A stretch of DNA of 64,000 bases from Nigrospora sphaerica (GCA_018287875.1 JAGVVL010000002.1:2418001-2482000); one strand, 5' to 3'. Counted from the first letter of the stretch, positions 36,475-48,929 are shown. Numbers and translations are program-made. Notes: generated by a model not told the origin, from the sequence alone.

Positions 36475-37605
36475 TCAAAGCAAGACCCGGGATGCCACAC
36501 TGAGTAGCCAGGCAGCGTCCTGCCAACCTCCATCGTCGGATTTGGGCGGGGGGAGGCGAGGCTCCGAGGATGCCGACAGGTCGTGGAGGCGTCTTCCACT
36601 GAGGCTGCGTTCCAATTGGTCTTCGTCGCCATCGGCGTCCGACCCGTCGCCGTCGGCATTGTCTGACTCCTCGTCGTTTTCCTCGACAGAAAACAGGGAC
36701 CACCCAATGAGGTTGCTCACCCACGAGGCCGTACCGGCATTCTCGCGTTTTACTAACCTCCGCACGGTAGCTTCATCTGCTTGCGTGGTATCCACTTCGA
36801 TAGCTTCAAGCTTCTCGTCGAGGCCTACAAAATCCGGGCCCGGCAGGTATTCAGCTGGGGCGTGTTCCTGGCTGAAGTAGCCTTCGGCGGGACCGTCCAA
36901 CGGCGTCCGTAGCAATAGACTCCCACTACCCACCCTGCTATGCGAGCGACTGCCGAGGCGGCTGTTCGGAGACGTCAGCAGGCCCTCGGCGGCGGTGACA
37001 GCCAAGCTTCCCCGGCGGCTTTCCCGGCGGCCGGCGAGCTCCTTCTCGCGGGCCAGCTCCCGCTGGAAGATTTCTTCATCGGCATCGCGCAAGCCGCCTA
37101 GGCTGGTCGAGCTCGCGCGGGAGACAAGCCAGGCCTGGCCTTTGGACTCGCGCGTCTCGGAGCTGATCAGGGCGCCGGCCCGGAGCAGCCAGTCGCTGTC
37201 ATTGCGGTGCTGGCCGTTAAGGCCCTGCTCGTCTTTGCGACGCCGGGACACGGGTGAGGCCATTCCCGAGCCACCGTGTTTGCCGGCGGCGGGCCCGGCC
37301 AGATGGACGGCCGACTTGCTCTTGGGCAGGAGATCAGCTTCGGTGGCATGGAGAGAGGAGCGGCGACTGCGGGAGCCGGTGCGAGCAGGAGAGTGCGACA
37401 GAAGACGCGGCGTGGTAGGCGCGGACTTGCCCTGCAGGTAGGACGGGTTATACTGGAGCGGCGAGGCCACAAAGTCGGGTAGGTCATCGGGGTCGGTCAG
37501 GGGCATTTTGGAGGTGAGGGGGGCGAGGGATAAGTGGTTGAGGTTTGTTGAGGAGCGGTTTTTCCGACGCGCTTGGTTCGCGTGCTGCTTGTAGGCGAGA
37601 TCCAT
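36475..37605 (-). CDS. DUF3984-like fungal protein
   Basis: Single-exon frame of 376 residues. The N-terminus (MDLAYKQHANQARRKNRSST followed by NLNHLSLAPLTSKMPL) and KSAPTTPRLLSHSPAR resemble, from memory, the fungal family of unknown function DUF3984; a profile search would decide. The middle is Ser/Arg-rich and probably phosphorylated. A charged helix (DADEEIFQRELAREKELAGRRESRRGS) is followed by LPGPDFVGLDEKLEAIEVD and WVSNLIGWSLFSVEE. An acidic run precedes the end, GGWQDAAWLLSVASRVLL, a Trp-containing segment that looks like a conserved terminal helix. No catalytic motif, signal peptide or clear membrane span is visible. It is divergently transcribed from elp1 with about 870 bp between starts, so promoter elements may be shared. 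Biological role unknown. Confidence 0.78.
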   Translation of the reverse strand: MDLAYKQHANQARRKNRSSTNLNHLSLAPLTSKMPLTDPDDLPDFVASPLQYNPSYLQGKSAPTTPRLLSHSPARTGSRSRRSSLHATEADLLPKSKSAVHLAGPAAGKHGGSGMASPVSRRRKDEQGLNGQHRNDSDWLLRAGALISSETRESKGQAWLVSRASSTSLGGLRDADEEIFQRELAREKELAGRRESRRGSLAVTAAEGLLTSPNSRLGSRSHSRVGSGSLLLRTPLDGPAEGYFSQEHAPAEYLPGPDFVGLDEKLEAIEVDTTQADEATVRRLVKRENAGTASWVSNLIGWSLFSVEENDEESDNADGDGSDADGDEDQLERSLSGRRLHDLSASSEPRLPPPKSDDGGWQDAAWLLSVASRVLL

Positions 37606-38475
37606 GATGGATGTCGGGTGCGTCTATGTTTCTATACCGTACGACGAGGCAGGCAGCGGGAGGGCGAGTCGAACGACCAGAGGGCGACAATGGGTGGGAA
37701 TGATGGCATCGAATGATAGAACGACAGATGCGCACTTGGATGGGTCGAGGACGGGTTTGGCCGATTTGAGAGTCTGGGGAAAGGGCCCCCCGTTTTAATG
37801 GGTCTGGACCGGGGACGGGGGAAGGGTGAGGAGGGCAAGTGCATCCGAGTACAGACCGGCGGGGGATACTATGTTCCAATAAGGTCGCCGGACGAGGTTG
37901 CAACCTGGTACCGGGCTTTTTCATGTAGCCTGTGATTGCCAAGCGATCGGAAGGGTACGGATCGGTAATTTGCCTTACGGACGGAGGCGGCCTGCATCCA
38001 TGCCTCCTCACGAGAAGCAACGGGTGTCGGACTGACTGACTGACGGACCGACACCAGGAACAGGAATGGCGAAGAAGCTCTGGACTACGCCGGCACCAGG
38101 GCAGCCTTTGGGGTTGCATGAGAGAGCATATTCTTTGGCTTATTGACGTCGGCCATCTCTCCTCTTTCTCTCGAGCTCTGCGCCAGCCTAAGTTGCTGTG
38201 CATGGCGGCGCCAGCCCGGCTATCATACTAGGGTAATGTACCTATTCTGGGCCTGCTTGGCCCGCTGCAGGTGCTGCCTCGACACAATACGCCTGCACAG
38301 AAACCCCGCCACATTCCAAGTGCGCACCGGCCTAGCTGGAAAAAAACCAAGCCGGCAAACAAACGTCACCCGCAGCGCAGGCCTTGTTGACCGAGGTTGA
38401 GTCGAAGCAGAGTCTGGTCGCCACAGGATCCGAACGTGATATCCTAGCCCTGCTCAGCTTTTGTCGAGCCCAAGG
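37606..38475. other. Divergent promoter region (DUF3984-like gene / elp1)
   Basis: About 870 bp between two divergent starts. No further gene is visible. Confidence 0.5.
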
Positions 38476-41400
38476 ATGCGGAACGTTCGCAATATTGCTT
38501 TCGGCGCGTGGGCGGCCCCGGTCGAGTTCGATGGCGAGCTTCTCACCTCGTCGTGCTGGGACCCCGCCAAGGACGAGGTGCTATGTACCTTCGGGCCCTC
38601 GGAGAAGGATGGCAGGATCAGGCTGTTTCGCGTTGCTCAGTCTGCGAAGGCTGGCACCTCCGAATTGTAAGTACCCCTCGCCCGAAAGCCGGAAAAAACC
38701 CCTCCTCCCAACCATGCATCGCCTGCGCTGATGCCCATCGCCCAGCGTCCACACTCAGATCGCATCGTGGGACGCCCTCAGTCCTAATCCCCAGCTGCCC
38801 GTCGACAGGGTGCTCGGCCTGCATCACTTCGGTGACAGTCTCAGCACCATTCTGGTCCTCGAGGGCGGCGACATCGTGCTGGTGCGCGAGTCTGAGTCGC
38901 CCCACGATGGCGTCCATATCGAGATCATGGGCTCCATTGACGAGGGCATCATGGCGGCCAGCTGGTCGCCCGACGAGGAGCTGCTGGCCATCTCGACCAA
39001 GGCCCGTACCGTGGTCTTCATGAGTCGCAGCTTTGAGGGCATCACGGATGCCGCCATGAGCCCCGATGATCTCCGCCTGTCCAAGCAGGTGTCGGTGGGC
39101 TGGGGCAAGAAGGAAACGCAGTTCCAGGGGAAAGGCGCCAAAGCCCTCCGGGACCCCACCATCCCCGAGAAGGTGGACCAAGGTGTTCTGAGCGCCCGAG
39201 ACGACGGGCGTGTCACTATCTCCTGGAGGGGTGACGGTGCTTTTGTGGCTGTCAATTCCGTCGAGCCGGGTGCGCGGCGAGTCATCCGCGTTTACTCCCG
39301 CGACGGCGTGCTCGACAGCGTAAGCGAAGCCGTTGATGGCATGGAGGGCGCCTTGAGCTGGCGTCCCGCCGGAAATCTCTTGGCCAGCACCCAGCGGAAG
39401 GCCACCGGCATCGACGTGATTTTCTTCGAGAGAAATGGGCTGCGGCACGGAGAGTTTTCCTCCGCCCCCGGAGGGGCGGGATCTTTCCGCAGACCAAGTT
39501 GACCTTCACTGGAACACAGACTCGTCCGTACTCGCCGTCTCTCTGGACGATAGGGTACAGCTGTGGACTATGAGCAACTACCATTGGTATCTCAAACAGG
39601 AGATCCGGACGACTGCGCGCCCTACTTCTTTTACATGGCACCCGGAAAAGGCCTTGCGGATAGCTATGCTCGTCCCAGGAGGGGCCGCACCGGCCGAGGC
39701 AAAGCCTGACACCTTGATCATGGCCGAGTACATCCTCAACGTTACTCGGGGCACACTCGACCCACCCCACGACCATGGCGCTGTCGCCGTTGTTGATGGC
39801 CAGACTCTCAAGATTACCCCCTTCAGGACGGCCAACGTCCCGCCCCCCATGGCGCTATACGAGATTCAGGCCACATCTGCCATTGCAGATGTGGCCTTCT
39901 CCCCCAACAACGCTTACATGGGGGTTCTGCACCAAGATGGTGTCGACCTCTACAAATGGCAAGTGAAGGGACAACGGTCCCTTCCTTCTTCTCTCCAGAG
40001 TTCATTGCCTCTGTCCGGCTCGCTTGGTGACAGCATGCAGGTGGTTCGGCAGATCTCGGTTGGCAACGACGGGTCCTTGCAGGTCCTGGTGCACGGTGTT
40101 GAAGCAGAGAGGCAATGCTTCCAGTCCGATCCGTCCTCGGGACAGGCGAGACGAATTGCCACCACGAAGACCCCCTCGAGCTACACCTTTTCTGGATACA
40201 GCGATCCATATGATGGTGGATGTCTTGCCCAGGACGAATCCGGTCGAGTCTTCTGCTTCGATGGCGACTCGGCCGAGCAAACCTCGGTACACATGGCAGT
40301 GCAGCAGCCGTGGTCTGTACCGACCGGCTCGCACCGGGATGGTACGCTCTGTGTCTACGGCCTGTCTAGAAACGGGCACCTCTACGCGAATGGGCCGAGG
40401 GGCAACTCCCGCCTTTTGTTGAAAAATTGCACCTCTTTTCTGGTGACGCCCGACCATCTGATCCTGACCACAACAAACCATTTGTTGAAGTTTGTTCATC
40501 TCGCCGGAATCGATGGTAGGTTACGGCCCGTCGTCCCTTATCCAGCCAGACCGTACTAACGAGGTTAGACCTGGAAGTGCCGCCCGACGACCCTGAAAAT
40601 GACGAGAGATGTCGGAGCATCGAACGGGGTGCGAGGCTGGTCACTGCCATGCCGACGAACATGAGCTTGGTTCTGCAGATGCCCAGAGGCAACCTCGAGA
40701 CTGTCTTCCCGCGCGGGATGGTAATGGCTGGCATCCGCAGCCTAATTGAAGAGAAGAACTATGCCAGAGCCTTTTCTTATTGCAGGACCCAGCGAGTGGA
40801 TATGAATATCCTTTACGACCATAGGCCCCAGCAATTCCTAGGGAATGTACCTCTTTTCCTGGAGCAGCTGGCCGATGTGGCTTACATAGATCTTTTTCTG
40901 TCCTGCCTACGGTATGTTGAGATCCATTACGCTTTGCTCCCTCTGGCTAGTTTTAACGAGTTGCAGGGACGAGGACGTCACGAAGAGCATGTACAAGAAT
41001 ACCAGGCCTTCCAAGGTCCAGTTGGAAGTGCCTGGTGGCGCCCAGGGAGTCTCGAATATCGAGCCAGCATCAGCAGCCGGGAAAGCCAACACGGTCTGCG
41101 ATGCAGTTCTTACTAGTTTGCGGTCTCGAAAGGCGAAAGACCACGATACCCTCCAGAACATGATCACCGCCAACCTCTGCAAAACCCCTCCTGCGTTTGA
41201 GGATGGCCTCTCGGTCGTTGCTCAGCTGATGCAGGAAGACGAGCAGCTCGCCGACAAGGCAGTGGAACACATCTGCTTTCTTGCCGATGTCAACACACTT
41301 TACGATGAGGCTCTCGGCTTATACAATCTGGACCTCGCGCTGCTAGTAGCACAGCAGTCCCAGCGAGATCCCCGCGAATACTTGCCATTTATGCAAGAGC

Positions 41401-42656
41401 TTCATCAGTTTCCGGACCTCCGCCGCAAATTTGCCATTGACGACCATCTGGGCCGCCATGCGAAAGCACTCACTCATCTGCAGGCCCTGGCCGCCCACCA
41501 GGAGGCGCACGACTATACAGTGAAGCATGCCCTGTATGCCGATGCGCTCCGGCTTTACCGATATGATGCCGCGAATCTTGCCGTCGTGACCCGTCTGTAC
41601 GGCGAGTTTCTGGAGTCGCGGTCACGGTACCGCGAGGCCGGCCTTACCTTCGAGTCTCTCCACGATTATGCATCGGCCACACGCTGCTACCGTGCTGCCG
41701 GTGTGACATGTTGGCGGGAAGCTCTCTTCGCGGCCTCTCTGCAGCAGCCGCCGATCGCGAAGGAGGCGCTGGCCGACCTGGCGACGGCTCTCTGCGATGC
41801 CCTTTACGAGGCCAAGGACTTTTCCGGGGCAGCGACCATATACGCTGAGCATCTCTCATCGCTCGACATGGCTGTACGGTGCCTCTGCAAGGACTACCAC
41901 TTTGCAGATGCTTTCCGTCTTGTCGCGCTGCATTCCCGGGCGGACCTGCTTGAATCCGCCATCGACACTGGGCTCGCCGACGCACTGGCGTCGTCGACAG
42001 AGTTTCTCGCCGATTGTAAAGCGCAACTTCGTGCTCAGGTGCCCCGGATTGGTGAGCTGCGACGTCGCGCGGCCGAAGACCCTTTGGCCTTCTACGAGGG
42101 CGAGGTAAATATGGACCTACCCGACGATATCAGCGTGGCAGCCTCGTCTCGCGTGTCGACCAGCGCGTCATTATTCACGCGCTACACGGGCAAGGCCGGC
42201 AGCGTCGGCACGGCGGGCACTGGTGTCAGCCGGGCCACCTCCAAGAACCGCAAGCGCGAGGAGAAGAAGCGGGCACGCGGTCGCAAAGGCACCGTCTACG
42301 AGGAGGAGTATCTCGTCAACTCGGTGCGCCGACTGGTAGAGCGCGTCCAGGGCACCAAAGGCGAGGTGGAGAGACTGGCGTTTGGGCTGGTGCGGCGAGG
42401 CATGTTTGAGCGGGCCCGGACGGTCGAGGCCCTGATGGCCGAAGTTCTCGAGGGCTGCCGGCTCGGCGTCGAGGAGGTGTGGGGCAAACGGGAGAAGGTC
42501 AAGGCGGTCCCGGACGAGGGCGAGGGCGAGGAGGACGACGGGAAGAAGCACACGGGCGCCGATGCCGTGCTGGCCGAGACGTTGCAGCAAAACTGGCGGA
42601 ATCAGGAGCCTCCCGCCGTGACGGCGATGGACAAGCTGAGTCTTCTCGCTAGCTAG
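38476..42656 (+). CDS. elp1: Elongator complex subunit Elp1 (Iki3), with one-base frameshift
   Basis: Scaffold subunit of Elongator, which makes the cm5/mcm5 side chain on wobble uridines of tRNA in the cytoplasm. Four exons: 38476-38666, 38746-40515, 40569-40911, 40967-42656. The N-terminal part is a WD40 double propeller (start MRNVRNIAFGAW; DVIFFERNGLRHGEF; RVQLWTMSNYHWYLKQEI). The C-terminal half is the TPR-like region (YRYDAANLAVVTRLYGEFL, EAGLTFESLHDYASATRCYRAAG, LASSTEFLADCKAQLRAQVPRI). The basic stretch KNRKREEKKRARGRKGT matches the tRNA-binding segment known from Elp1. The reading frame breaks in exon 2: after GLRHGEFSSAP it must shift by +1 at a C5 run (39465-39469), or it stops at the TGA about 40 bases on. 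Dropping one C gives PEGRDLSADQVDLHW and an exact 1,330-residue frame, the usual family length. I read this as either an assembly error or a real lesion. Confidence 0.93.
39869..39896 (+). other. Perfect 12-bp-stem hairpin inside elp1
   Basis: GGCCACATCTGC and its exact reverse complement are separated by CATT, in exon 2 of elp1 (coding around ATSAIADVA). It would fold in the mRNA. Confidence 0.8.
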
Positions 42657-43166
42657 ACCTATAGGACACCAATCCAACGCGGCACCTGCCCCCCCATGTC
42701 GGCTGTGGCCGGTGGATGGTTACGGTGGCGTAGACTCGGGCCCCAGGACCCGGTACTTGTATGGAGGTGACGTTTGTGGAATAGGGGGTGGGCAGGTCAT
42801 GTACTTGCTATCCCGGCAGCGGGTGGAGTGTAGCGGGCTCAGCCCGTCGCGAGGCCAATAACCCCAAATCCCCCCCTAACGGACATGGGCACACCTTGGC
42901 CACCTGCTCACTGGTCCGCATTGCAATGGTGGGAGTGCGGGTAGAGGGGGTTTTTACGTCGTTTCTTCCTTTTGTTGCAACAAACATGATGCTACATGAA
43001 TAAGGTCTAGCGTCCATAATGGGCTCCCTTACCACCGACGGACCCAGATGCAGACGCCGACCCCATCCTATATACAGTAATTGTACATACGTCATATACG
43101 GCTCACGCAACTCACCGTCCCCTACCGCCCTTCTCCTTGCCGCCCTCGCACGCCAGACACGCCGAC
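42657..43166. other. Convergent 3' region between elp1 and the uL24m gene
   Basis: 510 bp shared by the two 3' ends. Nothing else seen. Confidence 0.5.
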
Positions 43167-44386
43167 CTAAGCCAAAGAAGACGACGCCGGGGGCTCCTTA
43201 TTTGACGACGGCGGGGGCGTCGCTGCCTGGGTCGGCTGTGGTGAAGGAACGTCGTCGGAGACGCCGGCGGCCTGCAGGGTGCGCTCCCGGTTCTTCGCTA
43301 TTACCTTGCCAATCTCCTCGAGCATCTCAACCGTCAGGCGCGGCTTGCCCTTTTTCTTCTTGCTCGCACGCTCGGCGCGGTGCAGCTCCTGCAGGGGGGT
43401 GCGCATGCTGTCCATGAGGTTGACGCGGTCGGCCTCGGCCTTCTCCTCGGCCTCGAGGCGGGCGATGTACTCGGGCTCGTGGCGGGTCCGGAACCTGCTG
43501 TACTTGTTGCGCAGCTCGTCGAGGACGGCCTCGGGCATAGGCGGCCGCAGCAGGGTAGGCACAAAGGTGCGCTCCTCCACGTCGATGCGCAGAGTGTCGC
43601 CCGGGTGGTCCACCTTCTCCTGCGGTTCGACCTTGGGCCACGGGATGATGATGTTCAGACCCGGCACCAGACGCTGCCACTCGGTCTTCCCGCTAATGCG
43701 GTCGTGGTAAAAGCCGCGGTGAACCAGCTGGTTGATTATGACATCGCGGGTGACCCCCGTCTTGTGGTCGACGATGGGGTGGACAAGGCGAACGGCGGAG
43801 ATGGGGATGGGGAGCTCGATGTTGAGGGCGGGCGGGGTCGCATCAGACACAAAGGATGCGGGTATCTTGACATTGGACTACGGGGCAAGGCGTTAGTGGT
43901 GACCGTCTCCAGGAGCGGGCGGGAACGAGCGCAACATGCCTTGTTCAGACCCTCCACGAGGACGCAGCCGTCCTCCAGCTGGATGTCGGTGACCTTGCCA
44001 ATCTTGCCCTTGTCGGGCCCCTCGAGAAGCACAACGCGGTCGCCAAGGACGAGGTTCAGGTTCCTGGAACCGCCCAGCCAGGCGCAGCGGGCCTCTTTCT
44101 GCTTCTCCCGCAGCCTGGTGGCCTGCCGGTACCGGGTCTCGGAAATGGCGCCGTAGGTGTGGGCGGCCTCGCCATAGTAGATGTTGGGGGCCAAGGGTCC
44201 CAGGTTCCAGTCGTCCTTGATGGCCTGCTTGGCCCGGTTGATGTCCTGGTTGACCATGGCGTCCTGGTTGGCCTGCTCCTGCCGGTCTTTCTTGAGGTCC
44301 TTTTTCCAGTGCATGCGGTCGCTGGCGGCTTTGCGCTTCGAGACAACGCGCTCGGCCGTGGCCACGCGCCGGAGGATCTTCTGCAT
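43167..44386 (-). CDS. Mitochondrial ribosomal protein uL24m (yeast Mrpl40 type)
   Basis: Two exons (44386-43940, 43877-43167) join to 385 residues. The protein belongs to the large subunit of the mitochondrial ribosome. The N-terminus (MQKILRRVATAERVVSKRK) is basic and could act as an import signal. The KOW motif typical of L24 is clear: LNLVLGDRVVLLEGPDKGKI followed by GKVTDIQLEDGCVLVEGLNK. A long mitochondrial-specific extension follows, with RLVHPIVDHKTGVTRDVIINQL, a segment with WQRLVPGLNIIIPWP, and FVPTLLRPPMPEAVLDELRNKYSRFRTRHEPEY written here as landmarks of roughly residues 270-300. The Ala/Pro/Ser-rich end is probably disordered. The start is the first ATG; upstream sequence in frame has only TTG. 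The intron uses a GCATGT donor with a TAG acceptor, and only this junction joins the KOW domain to SNVKIPASFV in frame. Confidence 0.9.
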
Positions 44387-47300
44387 CTTGGGCGGGCGGG
44401 CCAGGGGCGTGGGCAGCAAGGCGTAGGGGGAAAACAGTCTCGCTCACCCTGCCGCTAGAGGTAGTGGGAGGTGGTGGTCGAGGTTCGTGATGATGTTTTG
44501 CTTGCTGCTGGTTGCGGCCGTTGCTCCCTCGTGCGAGCCGGGCCAAAATTTCGGGGAGCACCCGCCAACGCAGATTGACCACTCGCAGGCCGGGCTGAGC
44601 GCCCGCTACTGGGTACAATGACCCCACCCAGAAAAGTGCTTGGCGCCAGCACCTTTTTTGGTACCATGTATCATCAATCCCGCATTCTCGACGTCTTCGC
44701 GGTTCCTCGTCCGGGCAAGTGAGGACGGACACGTGCTACTTGTACAAGTTACAAATACCTCAACGATAGGCAGACGGGGGGGACGGCAAGACTTCACTCG
44801 GCACGGCCTCCATGGCCCTCCCGCAACGGGGCCGTGGAGTTTGGCAGACCCGACTCCAAACATGCTGAGAGCTCGGAAAATCTATTGCACCGCCGAAGAC
44901 CAAACGGCTCGCCCGAGCGTCCTCGCAATTGCCGTTGGTCAGAATTCCCATCCATGGACATGCCCGCATCTTGTCTGGAGCAAGTCGTCCGTCCCTCCAT
45001 CGCCTTACTCTGGATAAGACGGAGACGGCAAACCTTCGGCGTAATCAAACCACGAAGCTCACTCACTACGAGGCCCGTTGGGTGACACGGTATGTGCGCC
45101 GTCTCGTTATGCATACCTCTGTTCCCAGCCATCCGTGTCTTCCCACGCACGCCCGTGATAGAGGAAGAAACACCGTTCTACAGGCCCTGTAACGCACTCT
45201 GTGTCGTGGGGGGCGATGGGAACCGGCTGTGGGTAGTTTATGCAGGACCGCCCGAGCCGTGTAGTCAATCCCAGATGGGTTGGGCGAGAGAGACAGAGAG
45301 AGGGAGAGAGAGGAAGGAAGAGAGAGGCCGTACGTCGCAGCCAGGTTGGCCAGTGGCCAGGGTCTACCCAAGCGTGCGATGACTGGGGGTCCGGAGGGTG
45401 CTGTAGCCTATGTCCTGACTAAGCCATAGATGGACGTCTTTGATATCGCGTGCCTGTTTGCTACATGCCTGTTTACTGGGTAGAACGTCAAGGCGACCCT
45501 GGCATGTTTCAGACAGGCGGGATGACAGATGCTGTAACTAGTAGAGGGCGGTACTTAAAGCGACCTACGGCTCTCACGACGCCGCGGACGGGAAGGCTAG
45601 CGGAGGAGCTGGGCCGCGTAAGTATTTGCTAATGCATATAGTCTCTCCCAAGCGTGTAGGAATATCTGGAGGCCGAAGTGGTCGAAGTTGTCGCCACCAA
45701 GCGGGAAAGATGTATGTGTATGGAGGCAGACCTCCTCAGGAAGATGGCTGGCGGCCAGGAAAACGATGCTAGAGAGGTAGGTAAATAGAAAGGGAGGACA
45801 GAAGAGGCAGAGAATAGGTAGGAGAGGGAGGGGCAGGCAGCAGGTAGGCGTACGGAGAGTGTGAGCAAGCTGATCAGAAGGGAGGGCAAGAGGAACACGA
45901 GAGCAGAGGCGAGAGAGAGGTACACTAATCCATCCATTGCGTTACCAGGGCACCAGGGCCACCTGCATGTGGAGGCGGAGTAATCCTCTAGTCTGGTGGG
46001 GCCGTCTGAAGTACATAGGGTATGGATGCAGGCTGGCAGATGAGATGTCGTTGGCGGCGACAAAGAAGAAACCGTCAGAGATGACGCGCGCAGCCACCAT
46101 GGGCCCCTGTGACCCGTGGCCGAGGAGGCCGATAGATACGCACACAGATGCGCACACATACACAGTGCCTTCCTGATCGACAGACGCTGCTGCCGTATCG
46201 GGCTTGCCGGGGGCCAGGCCTGGAGGCAGGAGGCGTTTGCAGATAGGGGACGCTGGAGGTCGATATCAAAGGGCAGCCCGTCTGATGACTCGATGGGGCA
46301 GATGGCGGTGACGGGCGGCGCCGCAGGCGAGCCGGCCATTGGCTGCTTGGCTCAAGTAGGGACGTCGGTATCTCCAGAACATACAACTACGAGTACTACA
46401 ACTACGTGCATGCTCACTACCTAGGTACTTGGGTTGACTAGTCGCTAGTCCGCGGCCGCGAGAGCTGCTGCGACGGATCGGCCGTTGCTCCGTATCCTTT
46501 CTTCTACAGATACGTACGTAGCCCTGTCAGGAGCGGGCACACGATGGGATGCTAGCGGCGCATGTGCTTCGGTCCCCAATAATACAGGGAGGGCTATTTC
46601 AGAACCTCCGTAGAGAGGGTGCCCGTTCAGCATAAAGTACGTAAGTCCCTACGCAGCCGGTACACGCACACAACGTCCATCCATCCTGGTCCCGGCTCCC
46701 AACCCCCAGGGCCTAGCCGGGCGAGGAGAGGGCGGCATTTGAGCAATGCGAGAGGCGGTTCGGCAACGCGCCGTCCTCCGACGGGACCAAGCAAGTAAAC
46801 AGGAGGCAAACGAGGCCGGGAGGGCTCAGCAGAGGTCAGCTGATTGGGCCCATCCGCTCCGGGCCTACCTTCGTTTGTTGTTGCACTACCGAAGCCCGGG
46901 AGCCCTGGCTCGATTGCCTCCCATGAGCCCGCGGACGGGCAGCCAGTCAGTCAGTCTCCTTTTTGTTTCCTCGCTCCTTTCGTCAGAGGCACAGGGAGGG
47001 GAGGGGTGAGGGAGTGAGAGAGAGGGAGGGCGGAGGAGGCAGCGGGAGCGAAGAAAACCCGAGGCGCAAGGGGCCAAGGCGCGCGCGAACGGGCGTCTTC
47101 CAGCCTTTCGTCGGCAGGCATCTCGTGACGCAACAGGGAGAGGCTATCGGGTCGGCCTCGTTTCCGTTGGCCGTTGTGCGCGATCAGGCTTTCGCGGGGT
47201 TTGAGACGTTCAGAGATGCCTGCTATCTACCTATTCGTAATAAGTAGGTACTCACACGGATCGAGGTGGAATAGGACTCGTTGTCTCTCTGTCTCTCTGT

Positions 47301-48904
47301 CTCTCTCCTCGCCCGCCCTCTCGTTCTGTACCTGATAAGTATGGGGACACGGTTGGGGCCAACCGGCTTTGCCTGCACCTTTACTTCTTGGGTAGCCAAC
47401 CAGTGGCCAGACATGCAGCATAGCCCATCACGTAGCGTAGGACCTGTTCGCCGGATGGACCAGGGTAAGGACCCGACATTGGCATGGAAGATTGGGTCTT
47501 CCAGGCTGGGGCGGGGACTGTGCCTGGCGAGCCCGGGTTGAGACTTCGGTGCGGCCTCCACCCAGTGCGAGTTGGTCACCCGTGACCCTTCCCCCGACCA
47601 TTGTCGTCGCGCGCAGCGTCGAGGGGGATGGTCCGAGATGGGCATCACAGTGTACGAGTACGACGACGGCTCAACCCAGGGCTGACGCGCTTGGCCTGGC
47701 CCGTGGTTTGGGAAGCGCGCTTGCTACTGACGAGGTGAGGCTGCCGGCGGCCTGGCTGGCTGGGAAAGGCGTAGAAGCCGGCGGGCTCACCCTGGTGGAA
47801 GCACCTGGGCACGGGCGGAACGGGCTGCTCCTCTAAGCTGGCAGAACCACAGACACGCGCACTAGGTGTCTCCAGAGGTTGCCTTCGGTGCGTCCATCCA
47901 CCCTTCATCCCATACGGATGGATGGATACCGCTGCCGGCTACCGGTGGCCCGGCAATGTCCTTTCAGCTGTGAGAGGCTCGCGGACGGAGGCCAGCATCC
48001 ATGCTCTCCAGGGCTACCTCTACTTACAGGTCGAGAGGTGCCTACCTACTTGGCGAGAGGGATGGCGGGATGTGATAGTGGTGGGTGCAAACGGACGCTG
48101 CTTAGCACGGCCACTAACAGACAGAGGTAGATTGGCCCCGATAAACCCTGTCTGTACCGGCCGCCTAAGCTGCCCATCCCATCCAGTTACTACCTCTCTA
48201 CCTCCTGTTGATCAAGGTTAGCTAATAGGTTGGTAGGTTATGTAGGTAAAGGTAGGTACCTCTCCGGTATCAGGCAAGTTGGTCACGTAGTGTCTAGTCG
48301 CGTGATGATGGGATGGGGGTGGATGGGATGAATGGGGATATGGAGGTCGGTATACCGTAGGTAGGTCAGTTACGGGGGTGGCTACGAATACTGTACGCTG
48401 CTCGTTTTGCCTACTTTACCTACAGGCCCCTCCAACATGTCAACGTACGGGCTGGTTGGTCTCCAGCCTCCGGGCAACAGGTGGGTGTTCGCCTCCCAGT
48501 CACTGCCGCTCTCTGGCCTGTGTGTCCTATGGCTCCCCCCGATGCGATCCATTATGTTACGTAGGTACCTCCCTCATCTAGAGGTGTCGGGGCCGTTATG
48601 ATCGACCTCCTTCGGTATGTACAACGTACCCGGCTGTTTGTTGCCTGGCCCAGGTGGCTCGGGCTCGGGCTGGTTTAGTCCTATTCCCGTCCCGTCCTTG
48701 GTGTTCTCCGGTCCTGGCCGCCTTCTGTAGGTACCTTCCTACTGTCCAGGCCCCCCGTGTCAGTTCTTGCTGGCAGCTGGTAGAATTCAACGGGGGGTCG
48801 ATGTACCAACCATGCCTGGCCTCCAGCTTCATGCCTGGCTTCTTCATGCCTGGCCCGCGGGCTGGTCATACCTTACCTACCTAGGGATCCCATCTGCTGG
48901 AATG

Positions 48905-48929
48905 TAGGTACCTACCTACCTCCTACCTC
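48905..48929. repeat. TAGGTACCTACCTACC motif cluster
   Basis: GTAGGTACCTAC is a 12-bp palindrome followed by further TACC units. Another member of the dispersed motif family. Confidence 0.8.

Noticed and set aside
45629..46339. 236-codon hydrophobic minus-strand frame
   Set aside because: Leu/Ser-rich composition follows from GA/CT-rich DNA (poly-purine on the plus strand); no motif or conserved block.
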